From: Clostridia bacterium
GTDB taxonomy: Bacteria > Bacillota > Clostridia > Oscillospirales > RGIG7773
Length of the DNA stretch: 34,070 nt
NCBI GenBank assembly: GCA_017554835.1
Contig: JAFZHO010000022.1
Location: forward strand, 1-34,070
Direction: 5' to 3'
Shown here: piece by piece, positions 1 through 8,335 of the stretch
How positions within the stretch are numbered: position 1 is the stretch's first letter
Layout: each line of letters starts with the position of its first letter
The notes under the pieces: model-generated
Databases searched by the model: none
The model's input: only the letters and a program-made list of their open reading frames with translations
What the model was told of the DNA's origin: nothing
Program-made: the position numbers and the translations under genes

Positions 1-848
1 GCAAAGAGCTGTTCTCTATCCTGGGTGAGTTCTCCCATCAGACCATCGCCGCCGCTTTCGATAAGGCGGCACCGGAAAGCATCACCGCTGACTCCCCCAT
101 CCCCGGTCGTCCGCCCATGATGTGTGCCGGCTGTCCTCACCGTGGAATGTTCTACACCTTGGCTAAAAATAAAATCACCGTTCTGGGTGATATTGGCTGC
201 TATACCTTGGGCGCAGTTGCTCCTTTAAGCGTAATTGATACTACTATCTGCATGGGTGCGAGTATTTCATCTCTTCACGGAATGGAAAAAGGCCGTGGAA
301 AAGACTTTATTAAAAATTGGGTTGCAGTTATCGGCGATTCTACTTTCTTACATACGGGTATTAACTCACTTGTTAATATGGTTTATAATAAGGCAACAGG
401 AACGGTAATGATTCTTGATAACAGAACAACGGGTATGACCGGCCATCAGGAACACGCCGCTACGGGAAAAACTCTGAAAGGCGAAGATACCTATGCGGTT
501 AATCTTGCTGATTTATGCCGTTCTATCGGCGTTTCAAACGTAATTGAGGTTAACGCCTTTGACGTGAAACGTCTGGAAGAAATTCTGAAAGAAAGCATTA
601 ACGGCGACGTTCTGACCGTTATTATTGCAAAATCACCATGCGTTCTTTTAAAAGGTCAGAAATTCCCTGAGGTTTGCTTTGTTGAGTCTGATTCTTGCAA
701 AAAATGCGGCGCATGTATGAAAATTGGATGCCCTGCTATGACTTATGACGAAAACGGAAAAGTAAAAATCGACCCCACCATGTGTAACGGATGTGGTCTT
801 TGCCAAAATTATTGTAAATTCAATGCAATTCAGAGGGTGGAGAGATAA
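1..848 (+). CDS. iorA: Indolepyruvate:ferredoxin oxidoreductase, alpha subunit (5' partial)
   Basis: The reading frame is open from base 3, so the gene starts outside the window; 281 C-terminal residues are visible. IorA binds thiamine diphosphate and, with IorB, oxidatively decarboxylates aryl-pyruvates (indolepyruvate, phenylpyruvate) to aryl-acetyl-CoA while reducing ferredoxin in the cytoplasm. Visible hallmarks are the MCAGCPHRG motif, the TPP-binding stretch GDIGCYTLG followed by GDSTFLHTGI and LDNRTTGMTGHQ, and a C-terminal ferredoxin-like domain with two cysteine clusters (CKKCGACMKIGCP and CNGCGLCQNYC) for two [4Fe-4S] centres. It is followed two bases later by iorB. The first ~165 bases are markedly GC-rich with C/G-ending codons, unlike the rest of the gene. 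Family assignment is secure; the preferred substrate is inferred from family. Confidence 0.95.
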   Translation, partial: KELFSILGEFSHQTIAAAFDKAAPESITADSPIPGRPPMMCAGCPHRGMFYTLAKNKITVLGDIGCYTLGAVAPLSVIDTTICMGASISSLHGMEKGRGKDFIKNWVAVIGDSTFLHTGINSLVNMVYNKATGTVMILDNRTTGMTGHQEHAATGKTLKGEDTYAVNLADLCRSIGVSNVIEVNAFDVKRLEEILKESINGDVLTVIIAKSPCVLLKGQKFPEVCFVESDSCKKCGACMKIGCPAMTYDENGKVKIDPTMCNGCGLCQNYCKFNAIQRVER

Positions 849-850
849 TT

Positions 851-1417
851 ATGATTAAAAATATTATGATTGTAGGCGTCGGCGGTCAAGGAACTCTTTT
901 GACCAGCAGAATCATCGGAAAAGCCGCTATGGCAAATGGATGCGACGTAAAAATTTCTGAAGTTCACGGCATGGCTCAGCGAGGGGGCAGCGTTGTTACT
1001 TTTGTTCGTTTTGGCGATAAGGTAAGCGAACCCGTCGTTGAAGAAGGTCAGGCAGACGTTATTATTGCATTTGAGCGTCTGGAAGCTCTTCGCTATGCTC
1101 ATTTTCTAAAAAAAGACGGCGTTCTGATCGTTAACGACTGCCGTATTGACCCTATGACAGTTGTTATCGGTGCGAAAAAATATCCTGAAAATATTATAGA
1201 AACCCTTAAAGAAGAACACTCAGTTTATGCAATAGACGGGCAGAAGATTGCTCTTGAACTTGGAAACAGCAAGGTTCTTAACTCTGTTGTTTTGGGATAT
1301 GCGGCAAAATTTATCGGTTTTGAGAAAGATTCATGGCTTGAAACCGTTTCAAAAACTGTTCCCGCAAAGACCATCGAAATTAATCAAAAGGCCTTTTTGT
1401 GTGGCTATGATAAATAA
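851..1417 (+). CDS. iorB: Indolepyruvate:ferredoxin oxidoreductase, beta subunit
   Basis: 188 residues, the usual length for the small gamma-type subunit of 2-oxoacid:ferredoxin oxidoreductases. The N-terminus carries the Rossmann-like GVGGQGTLLTSRIIG motif, followed by EVHGMAQRGGSV, both characteristic of IorB. It pairs with IorA to form the aryl-pyruvate oxidoreductase. Only two bases separate it from the iorA stop, and the ribosome site (GGTGGAGA) lies in the end of iorA, so the two are translationally linked. The next gene, a phenylacetate-CoA ligase, supports a role in aromatic amino acid catabolism. Confidence 0.94.
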   Translation: MIKNIMIVGVGGQGTLLTSRIIGKAAMANGCDVKISEVHGMAQRGGSVVTFVRFGDKVSEPVVEEGQADVIIAFERLEALRYAHFLKKDGVLIVNDCRIDPMTVVIGAKKYPENIIETLKEEHSVYAIDGQKIALELGNSKVLNSVVLGYAAKFIGFEKDSWLETVSKTVPAKTIEINQKAFLCGYDK

Positions 1418-1437
1418 AAACGAAAGGAACTTTTGAA

Positions 1438-2736
1438 ATGATTTGGAATGAAACAAAAGAATGTATGAGCCGAGACCAGATGACGGCTTTGCAAAGCGCA
1501 AGACTTGTTAAACTTGTTGACTATATGTATCACAACGTTGAGTTCTATCGCAAAAAAATGCAGGCAGTCGGTCTTATGCCAAACGATATTAAATCTATCG
1601 AAGATATTACTAAACTTCCTTTTACAACAAAAGATGACCTCAGGGATAACTATCCTTTTGGGTTATTTGCTGTTCCAAATTCTCAGATAGTAAGAGTTCA
1701 TGCATCAAGCGGAACTACGGGAAAAGCAACGGTAGTTGGTTATACCCGCCGTGACCTTGATATCTGGTCAGAATGCGTTGCAAGATGCATGACAATGGCC
1801 GGAATTACCAAAGATGATATTATTCAAATCGCTTATGGTTACGGGCTTTTTACCGGTGGCCTTGGCGCTCACGACGGTGCTCAAAAGATTGGGGCAACCG
1901 TTGTTCCTATGAGCACGGGAAATTCTCAGAAGCTTACCACTATGATGGTGGATTTCGGCGCAACGGCAATCGCCTGCACTCCGTCTTATCTTCTTCATAT
2001 TTCCGAGGTTCTTGCCAAGGAGAATTTGCTTGATAAAATCAAGTTAAAGGCAGCTATCTGCGGTGCAGAACCCTGGACAGAAAAAATGCATAAGGAAATT
2101 GAGTCAAGACTGAATATCAAGGCCTTTGATATCTATGGCCTTAGCGAAATTATGGGTCCCGGAGTTGCTTGCGACTGCGAATTCCATAAAGGGCTTCACG
2201 TATGCGAGGACCACTTCTATCCTGAGGTTCTTGATACTGCAACGATGACTCCCGTTGCAGATGGAGAAACAGGTGAGCTTGCTTTCACAACCTTGACAAA
2301 AGAGGGAATCCCTCTTATTCGTTATCGCACCAAAGACCTTACAAGCATCGACCATTCCACCTGCGACTGCGGAAGAACAAGCGCCCGTATATCCAGATTT
2401 AAGGGCCGTGTTGACGATATGCTTATTATTCGTGGGGTTAACGTATTCCCAAGTCAGGTTGAGGCGGCTTTAGTCAACGTTGAAGAGGTTACTCCTCATT
2501 ATATGATGATAGTTGACCGAGTAAATAATCTTGATACCCTTGAAATTCAGGTGGAAGTTGACCAGAAATATTATACTGACGAGATTCGTGTTATCGAGGG
2601 ATTGACCAAAAAGATTGGCCACGTTATTCAGCAGGCACTTGGCATAAACGCAAAGATTAAGATAGTTGAACCTTTGTCTCTTGTGAGAAGTCAGGGCAAG
2701 GCGGTTCACGTCATCGATAATAGAAAATTATATTGA
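1438..2736 (+). CDS. paaK: Phenylacetate-CoA ligase (AMP-forming), PaaK family
   Basis: 432 residues, typical of PaaK. This ANL-superfamily enzyme interconverts aryl-acetate, CoA and ATP with aryl-acetyl-CoA, AMP and PPi. The AMP-binding loop HASSGTTGKATVVGYT lies near residue 87, YGLSEIMGPG near residue 232, and the hinge/C-terminal motif FKGRVDDMLIIRGVNVFPSQ near residue 320. CDCEFH and CDCGRT cysteine pairs are seen, as in many clostridial homologues. It lies between iorAB and an aminotransferase, so it most likely handles phenylacetyl-, hydroxyphenylacetyl- or indoleacetyl-CoA made by IorAB. Whether it runs toward aryl-acetate release or CoA activation cannot be told from sequence. The start is an ATG 7 bases after AAAGGAAC. 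Confidence 0.93.
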   Translation: MIWNETKECMSRDQMTALQSARLVKLVDYMYHNVEFYRKKMQAVGLMPNDIKSIEDITKLPFTTKDDLRDNYPFGLFAVPNSQIVRVHASSGTTGKATVVGYTRRDLDIWSECVARCMTMAGITKDDIIQIAYGYGLFTGGLGAHDGAQKIGATVVPMSTGNSQKLTTMMVDFGATAIACTPSYLLHISEVLAKENLLDKIKLKAAICGAEPWTEKMHKEIESRLNIKAFDIYGLSEIMGPGVACDCEFHKGLHVCEDHFYPEVLDTATMTPVADGETGELAFTTLTKEGIPLIRYRTKDLTSIDHSTCDCGRTSARISRFKGRVDDMLIIRGVNVFPSQVEAALVNVEEVTPHYMMIVDRVNNLDTLEIQVEVDQKYYTDEIRVIEGLTKKIGHVIQQALGINAKIKIVEPLSLVRSQGKAVHVIDNRKLY

Positions 2737-2757
2737 TAATTTAAGGAGAGAATTACT

Positions 2758-3186
2758 ATGTTTGCTAAGCAGTTAACCGTTTTTATTGAAAACAGAGCAG
2801 GAAGACTTTCCGAGGTTTTGAGCGTTCTCAAAGAAAGTGGAGTAAATATTTTGTCTCTAAGTCTTGCAGATACCACTGAGTTCGGATTACTTCGCCTTAT
2901 TGTTGATGATGCAGCAAAAGGAAAAGAGAGACTTACCGAAAAAGGATTTTCATCTTTGCTTTCCGACGTTTCTATTATTCAGATTACTCATAAGGTTGGA
3001 AGTTTGCAGGAATTACTTAAAGCTATTGATGCTAACGGAGTTAATATTGAATATATGTATGGTCTTTCTATCGAATCTGAACAGGCCTACGTTGTTTTGA
3101 AAGCATCTGACATCAATAAATTGATGGAGATTCTTGAGGCGAATAATATTCGCACCTTATCCAATCAGGATTTATCCGAAATTTAA
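2758..3186 (+). CDS. Tandem ACT-domain protein
   Basis: 142 residues made of two ACT domains, about residues 1-70 and 71-142. The first has the hallmark ENRAGRLSEVLSVLKESGVN segment and the second KVGSLQELLKAIDANGVNI. ACT domains bind amino acids and regulate metabolism; this protein has no fused catalytic domain. Small double-ACT proteins occur next to iorAB and phenylacetate-CoA ligase genes in anaerobes, and an aromatic amino acid is the obvious candidate ligand, by inference from context. A good ribosome site (AAGGAGAG) precedes the ATG. Domain call is firm; the regulatory target is unknown. Confidence 0.88.
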   Translation: MFAKQLTVFIENRAGRLSEVLSVLKESGVNILSLSLADTTEFGLLRLIVDDAAKGKERLTEKGFSSLLSDVSIIQITHKVGSLQELLKAIDANGVNIEYMYGLSIESEQAYVVLKASDINKLMEILEANNIRTLSNQDLSEI

Positions 3187-3203
3187 GCAAGGCAGGTTAT
3201 AGC

Positions 3204-4397
3204 ATGGGATATAATCAGAAAATGTTCGGACTTGGAAGCAAACGTTCGATCATCAGAGAAATTTTTGAATACAGTAAAGCAAGAGCAAAAGAAATCGGCG
3301 CGGAAAACGTTTTTGATTTCAGTCTTGGAAACCCAAGCGTTCCCGCTCCTGCAGACGTTAACGATACTATTCGCCACCTTCTTGATACTCAGGATTCAGT
3401 AGCCCTTCATGGCTATACCTCTGCGCAGGGAGACCTTGGCGTTCGCCAGGCAATTGCTGATGATATAAATAAGAGATTTGGCGTTTCTATTTCGCCTAAT
3501 CTGATTTATATGACTTGTGGCGCTGCTGCTTCTCTTTCTATTTGTCTTAAAGCGATTTTTGAGGCAGAAAAGGAAGAGGAATGTATCGTTTTTGCACCTT
3601 TCTTTACGGAGTATAAGGTTTTTATCGAAAACGCAGGGGGAAAAGTTGTAATTAGCACTCCTGTTGAGGATACTTTGCAGATTGACGTTTCCGATTTTGA
3701 GAAAAAAATTACCCCCGCTACCAAGGCAGTTATTATAAACTCCCCGAATAACCCCAGTGGAGTTGTTTATTCCGAGGAAACTATTCGAGAGGTATCCGAG
3801 GTATTAAAGAAAAAATCCAAAGAATATAATAAAGAGATATATCTTATTGCAGATGAACCATATCGTGAACTGGTTTATTCCGACGTTAAGGTTCCTTATC
3901 TTATGGATTATTATGATAATACCCTTGTTTGCTATTCTTATTCCAAGTCACTTTCCCTACCCGGTGAGAGAATCGGCTATATTGCCGTTTGTCCGAAAAT
4001 GGAAGATTGCAATAACCTTTATCTTGCCATTTGTGGCGCAGGAAGAGCGTTGGGTTACGTTTGTGCTCCAAGTTTATTTCAGCAGGTTATTTCCCGTTGC
4101 CTTAACGCAAAGGTAAACGTTGAGGCCTATAAGGAAAATAGAGACCTTCTCTATAATAATCTGACGAAATACGGCTATAAATGCGTAAAACCTGACGGAG
4201 CTTTTTATCTTTTTGTAAAAGCATTGGAAGAGGATGCCTACGCGTTTTATGAAAAAGCAAAGAAGCACGAGATATTGGTTGTTCCCTGCGATGATTTTGG
4301 ATTAAAGGGATACGTCAGAATTGCATATTGCACCGCAAAAGAAACGGTTTTGGGTGCTCTGCCTGCTTTTGAGGCGCTGGCAAAAGAATATTTATAA
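3204..4397 (+). CDS. Pyridoxal-phosphate aminotransferase, class I/II
   Basis: 397 residues, the standard length of a fold-type I aminotransferase. The PLP-binding lysine is about residue 248 in SYSKSLSLPGERIGY; INSPNNPSGVVY supplies the cofactor-contacting Asn region and IADEPYREL the Asp that pairs with the pyridine nitrogen. As last gene of the ior operon it probably converts an aromatic amino acid to the aryl-pyruvate oxidised by IorAB, but an aspartate/alanine-type specificity cannot be excluded from sequence. It starts 17 bases after the ACT gene and is followed by a rho-independent terminator that closes the operon. Confidence 0.9.
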   Translation: MGYNQKMFGLGSKRSIIREIFEYSKARAKEIGAENVFDFSLGNPSVPAPADVNDTIRHLLDTQDSVALHGYTSAQGDLGVRQAIADDINKRFGVSISPNLIYMTCGAAASLSICLKAIFEAEKEEECIVFAPFFTEYKVFIENAGGKVVISTPVEDTLQIDVSDFEKKITPATKAVIINSPNNPSGVVYSEETIREVSEVLKKKSKEYNKEIYLIADEPYRELVYSDVKVPYLMDYYDNTLVCYSYSKSLSLPGERIGYIAVCPKMEDCNNLYLAICGAGRALGYVCAPSLFQQVISRCLNAKVNVEAYKENRDLLYNNLTKYGYKCVKPDGAFYLFVKALEEDAYAFYEKAKKHEILVVPCDDFGLKGYVRIAYCTAKETVLGALPAFEALAKEYL

Positions 4398-4401
4398 AAT
4401 T

Positions 4402-4434
4402 AAAAGGTATCGGTAAAACGCCGATACCTTTTTT
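4402..4434 (+). terminator. Rho-independent terminator of the ior operon
   Basis: AAAAGGTATCGG and CCGATACCTTTT form a stem around the loop TAAAACG, followed by a T-run. It lies 4 bases after the aminotransferase stop. Confidence 0.9.
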
Positions 4435-4440
4435 ATATTA

Positions 4441-4469
4441 TTGCAGAGCAAGATGATATATGGTATGAT
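4441..4469 (+). promoter_or_regulatory. Candidate sigma-A promoter for the ATPase gene
   Basis: TTGCAG and TATGAT are separated by 17 bases, directly after the preceding terminator and about 25 bases before the ATPase start. The -35 matches consensus at only three positions, so the -10 and spacing carry the call. Confidence 0.5.
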
Positions 4470-4494
4470 ATAAAAAAACCAAAGGATGAGAAAA

Positions 4495-5232
4495 GTGACT
4501 TATATAAGCAAAATTTTATTTGACGGTATGTTGGATAAAAATTCATATTTAAAGTCTTTGCCTGCCGTGAAGCATTTAGAGAAAGAAGGGGAGATTTGTT
4601 TTTCTTCTCCCGTTAGTTTTTTCGTTGGCGAAAACGGAACGGGCAAATCCACCTTGATTGAGGCAATCGCCGTGGCCTACGGTTTTAATGCCGAGGGAGG
4701 TTCGAAGAATTTTTCTTTTTCAACGAACGAGACTCATTCCGAGCTTTATAAGCACTTAAAGGTTTCAAAACGGGGCTTTGCCAAGGATGGATTTTTTCTT
4801 CGTGCGGAAAGTTTATATAACGTTGCAACAAATATTGACAAAATGGATGAAGAGCCATCCTTTGATCCTAAAATTATAGAGGCGTATGGCGGGGTTTCTC
4901 TTCATAATCAGTCCCACGGGGAAAGTTTTTTATCTATTGTTCAGAATAGGTTTTTCGGCAATGGAGTTTATATCCTTGATGAGCCGGAGGCGGCGCTTTC
5001 TCCTATGCGGCTTCTGACCTTGATGGCCGAGATAAATGAGCTTTTGAAAAAAGGTTCTCAGTTTATAATAGCTACCCATTCTCCAATATTGATGGCCTTT
5101 CCCGAAGCGGAGATTTTTGAGTTTTCGGACGAAGGAATCAATAAAGTGAATTATAAAGATACGGAGCATTTCAAGATTACAAAAATGTTTCTTGATAACC
5201 CGGAAAAAATGCTCCATTATTTATTGAAATAA
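4495..5232 (+). CDS. AAA/ABC-type ATPase, COG3910-like
   Basis: A stand-alone ATPase of 245 residues of the RecF/SMC-like ABC class. It shows Walker A GENGTGKS near residue 45, the ABC signature-like SHGES near 140, Walker B YILDEPEAAL near 159 and the switch histidine in ATHSPIL near 193. There are no membrane segments or transporter partners nearby, so it is a predicted soluble ATPase of unknown function. I place the start at GTG 4495: an ATG exists nine bases upstream at 4486, but it sits directly on the AAAGGA ribosome site, which is correctly spaced for the GTG. It appears to be a single-gene unit between a terminator and the next gene. Confidence 0.82.
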   Translation: MTYISKILFDGMLDKNSYLKSLPAVKHLEKEGEICFSSPVSFFVGENGTGKSTLIEAIAVAYGFNAEGGSKNFSFSTNETHSELYKHLKVSKRGFAKDGFFLRAESLYNVATNIDKMDEEPSFDPKIIEAYGGVSLHNQSHGESFLSIVQNRFFGNGVYILDEPEAALSPMRLLTLMAEINELLKKGSQFIIATHSPILMAFPEAEIFEFSDEGINKVNYKDTEHFKITKMFLDNPEKMLHYLLK

Positions 5233-5244
5233 TAAATTCAAGAG

Positions 5245-5295
5245 GCGAAAGTCGAAGAGGATTTCGCACTGTAATATAATATTAACGACTTTTCG
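5245..5295 (+). promoter_or_regulatory. Candidate promoter flanked by an inverted repeat, upstream of LRR-SLH gene
   Basis: A TATAAT -10 lies at 5275-5280 with a poor -35. It is bracketed by CGAAAGTCG (5245-5253) and CGACTTTTCG (5286-5295), an inverted repeat with one extra T. The ribosome site GAAAGGTG follows immediately. Confidence 0.4.
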
Positions 5296-5308
5296 AAAGG
5301 TGATATTG

Positions 5309-8296
5309 ATGAAAAGATTTTTGTCATTTGTTTTAGTAATTACATTAGTGCTATCAATTATGCCGACGGGACTTTTTGGCATAACGGCAAACGCGGCAAC
5401 AACGGCTTCCGGCACCTGCGGGGAAAATCTAACCTGGACATTAGATAGCGATGGCGTTCTTACTATCTCCGGAACGGGAATGATGGATAATTATTTATCC
5501 ACGGTTTCTGCGCCGTGGTATAACTATCGATCGTCAATACAAAGAATTGTAATTGAGCAAGGAGTAACTAGTGTTGGTAGCTGTGTGTTTTCTAATTGCA
5601 CCAATACTACTCAGATTACTATTCCAAATAGCGTAACATGCATTGGATATGATGCGTTTGCATATTGCTCAAATCTAACTAGTATCACCATTCCAAATAG
5701 CGTAACAAGTATTGGTTGGAGTGCGTTTTCTTTTTGTTCTAGTCTAACAAACATTACCATCCCAAATAGCGTAACAAGTATTGAGAGTTGGACATTTGAA
5801 GACTGCTCTAATCTAACTAGCATCACAATCCCAAACAGCGTAACAAACATTGGAAATTGGGCATTCCTCGGTTGCTCTAAATTGACAAACGTTACCTACT
5901 GTGGAACAAAAACGAAATGGAATAAGATATCAATTGGTTCCGATAATTCTAATCTAACAAATGCAACACGAAAATATCATAGTTGGCTTGGAGGAGCAGA
6001 GGATAATAGATTAACATGTTCAATATGCGGAATGTATGAAGATACGGCGGATTATGGCACCTGTGGAAAAAATCTTACCTGGTCTCTTGATGTTGCTGGT
6101 GTTTTAACTATTTCCGGCATAGGGGATATGAGTGAATATGTGTCCTCAACTTCCGCACCATGGTATAATTATCGTTCCTTAATAAAAAACGTTATAATTG
6201 AACAAGGTGTGACAAGTGTTGGAGACTATGCGTTTTGTGGTTACTATAGTTTGACAAGTGTAACTATTTCAGATAGCGTAACAAGCATTAGAGAGGGTGC
6301 GTTCTATAACTGCTCTAACTTGGCAAGCGTAACCATTGGAAAAAATGTAACAGATATTGGTGAGAGGGCGTTTGGTGTTTGCTCAAAATTGGCAAGTGTA
6401 AGCATTCCAGATAGCGTTACAAGTATTGGAGAAAGTGCGTTCGCTTGTTGCTATAGCCTAACAAATATTACTATTCCGAACAGCGTAAAAAACATAGATA
6501 ATTCAGCGTTCTCTTATTGCGATAATCTAGTAAGTATCATAATGTATAATGGCGTAAAAACTATTGGAGACTATGCGTTCCAGTCCTGCTCTAACTTAGT
6601 CAGTATTACTATTCCAAATAGTGTAACAAACATTGGATATAAAGCGTTTTATGACTGTTCTAAACTAGATAGTATTGCAATAGGTGATGGTATAGTAAGC
6701 ATTGGAGAGTATGCTTTTTATGAATGTCCTAAGTTGAAAAACGTTATCTACTGTGAAAGAGAAGAAAAATGGAACGAGATATCCATTGGTTCGAATAACG
6801 TTTCTTTAACTTCTGCCTCTCGAAAATATCATGATTGGACGGAGAGTGCTGAAAATGGTGTTGTTTGTTCTGTTTGTGGTATAAGTGTAGAGACCATTGT
6901 AGCATTCGGCACTTGTGGTGAGAATTTAATGTGGACACTTAACGGCGGTGGCGTTCTGACCATCTCCGGCACAGGGGATATGGAGCATTATTCGTTTTCC
7001 GGATCCATACCATGGCATAGTTACCGCTCTGCTATAAAGAATGTTGTGATAGAACAGGGCGTAACAGGTATTGGAAATTATGCATTCGAGAATTGTACTA
7101 ATTTGACAAGTATTGATATCCCAAATAGCGCAGCATATATTGGCAACTTTGCGTTCTGCGGCTGCTCTAATTTGATAGACATAACTATTCCTGATAGCGT
7201 AACAAGTATTGGCCAGAGTGCGTTTTTTAATTGCTCTAATCTGACAAACATCACCATCCCAAATGGCGTAACAATCATTGAATATTATGCGTTTTTTGGT
7301 TGTTCTAATTTGACAAACATAACTATTCCTGATAGTGTAACAAGTATTGATCAGTATTCATTTTATAAATGCTCTAAATTGACAAGCGTTATTATTGGAA
7401 ATAGCGTAACAAGCATCAGAAATTATGCGTTTAAAGACTGCACAAACTTGGCGAGCGTAACCATCGGAAATAGTGTAACAGGTATTGGAAATTATACGTT
7501 CGAGAATTGCACTAGCCTGACAAGTATTGCCATCCCAAATTGCATAATGGATATTGGATATCGTGCATTCTACGGTTGCTCTAACCTGACAAACGTTACT
7601 TACTGTGGCACAGAAACGGAATGGAATAAGATATCAATTGGTTCTAGTAATTATGATCTGATCAATGCAACACTAAAATACCATGATTATGACGAAGAAA
7701 CTAAAGTTTGTTCTGTGTGTAAACTAATCAATTCTCCTGAAATATTCAAAGACGTAGCAGAAAATTCCTGGTATAAGGAATACGTTGATTTTGCAGTTAC
7801 TTATGGAATTTTCAAAGGCACTGCGAGTGATATTTTCTCACCGGAGACAGATATGACAAGAGCGCAGATGGTTCAGGTTTTTGCAAATCTTTCGGGAATT
7901 GATACTACCAACTCAAACGTGGAATCGGGATTCAAGGACGTTCCTAAGGGAACGTGGTATACCTCTGCAGTTACCTGGGCGGCGCAAAACAAAATCGTAA
8001 GCGGTGTTGGCGATGGAAAATTTGATCCTGATGCTAAAATCACCCGTGAGCAGATGTGTTTGATGCTTTGCAACTATATTGAAAAATGCCTTGGCAAAAC
8101 CATTGAGCCAGAAAAAGAGGTATCTACTTTTGCCGATGATGGAAGTATTTCCGACTGGGCGAAAGAAGCCGTTTATAAATGCGCAAAATCAGGACTTGTA
8201 AACGGCGTGGGAAACAACAAATTCGACCCGCAGTCAACTGCAACTCGTGCTCAGGGAGCAACTTTATTTACAAATTTCTATAAAAAATATATGTAA
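5309..8296 (+). CDS. Secreted BspA-type leucine-rich-repeat protein with three SLH domains
   Basis: 995 residues from ATG 5309, chosen over the in-frame GTG at 5300 because AAAGGTG sits 7 bases upstream of the ATG. The N-terminus is a Sec signal peptide (MKRF, a hydrophobic run, then ANAA). Three modules follow, starting near bases 5412, 6057 and 6909. Each opens with a GTCGxNLxWxL...GVLTISGxG cap, continues as LRR_5 repeats of about 23 residues of the type LTSITIPNSVTSIG-AF-CSN, and ends in a KYH...CSxC tail. The C-terminus has three SLH domains (from about base 7738) with FKDVAENSWY, FKDVPKGTWY and FADDGSISDWA, expected to anchor the protein to pyruvylated cell-wall polymer. BspA-like LRRs are commonly used in adhesion; that role is inferred. 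The repeats are degenerate at DNA level. Confidence 0.93.
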   Translation: MKRFLSFVLVITLVLSIMPTGLFGITANAATTASGTCGENLTWTLDSDGVLTISGTGMMDNYLSTVSAPWYNYRSSIQRIVIEQGVTSVGSCVFSNCTNTTQITIPNSVTCIGYDAFAYCSNLTSITIPNSVTSIGWSAFSFCSSLTNITIPNSVTSIESWTFEDCSNLTSITIPNSVTNIGNWAFLGCSKLTNVTYCGTKTKWNKISIGSDNSNLTNATRKYHSWLGGAEDNRLTCSICGMYEDTADYGTCGKNLTWSLDVAGVLTISGIGDMSEYVSSTSAPWYNYRSLIKNVIIEQGVTSVGDYAFCGYYSLTSVTISDSVTSIREGAFYNCSNLASVTIGKNVTDIGERAFGVCSKLASVSIPDSVTSIGESAFACCYSLTNITIPNSVKNIDNSAFSYCDNLVSIIMYNGVKTIGDYAFQSCSNLVSITIPNSVTNIGYKAFYDCSKLDSIAIGDGIVSIGEYAFYECPKLKNVIYCEREEKWNEISIGSNNVSLTSASRKYHDWTESAENGVVCSVCGISVETIVAFGTCGENLMWTLNGGGVLTISGTGDMEHYSFSGSIPWHSYRSAIKNVVIEQGVTGIGNYAFENCTNLTSIDIPNSAAYIGNFAFCGCSNLIDITIPDSVTSIGQSAFFNCSNLTNITIPNGVTIIEYYAFFGCSNLTNITIPDSVTSIDQYSFYKCSKLTSVIIGNSVTSIRNYAFKDCTNLASVTIGNSVTGIGNYTFENCTSLTSIAIPNCIMDIGYRAFYGCSNLTNVTYCGTETEWNKISIGSSNYDLINATLKYHDYDEETKVCSVCKLINSPEIFKDVAENSWYKEYVDFAVTYGIFKGTASDIFSPETDMTRAQMVQVFANLSGIDTTNSNVESGFKDVPKGTWYTSAVTWAAQNKIVSGVGDGKFDPDAKITREQMCLMLCNYIEKCLGKTIEPEKEVSTFADDGSISDWAKEAVYKCAKSGLVNGVGNNKFDPQSTATRAQGATLFTNFYKKYM

Positions 8297-8300
8297 TAAT

Positions 8301-8330
8301 AAAACCCTCGGAAAAATCCGAGGGTTTTTT
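8301..8330. terminator. Bidirectional terminator
   Basis: AAAACCCTCGG and CCGAGGGTTTT form a stem around AAAAAT with A and T runs on the two sides. It separates two convergent genes and can serve both. Confidence 0.9.
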
Positions 8331-8335
8331 AGTTA

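Noticed and set aside
830..1102. Minus-strand open frame over the iorA-iorB joint
   Set aside because: It overlaps two strongly supported genes and has no family features or initiation signal.
4486..4494. ATG 4486 as start of the ATPase gene
   Set aside because: It overlaps the ribosome-binding sequence AAAGGA; GTG 4495 is correctly spaced from it.
5611..5850. Open minus-strand frames within the LRR gene (also around 7078-7278)
   Set aside because: They are antisense shadows of the repeats, without ribosome sites or recognisable protein features.
5560..7600. Regularly spaced near-identical repeats that could suggest a CRISPR-like or satellite array
   Set aside because: The period of about 69 bases is exactly 23 codons, the repeats lie in one continuous reading frame, and they translate into LRR_5 units.
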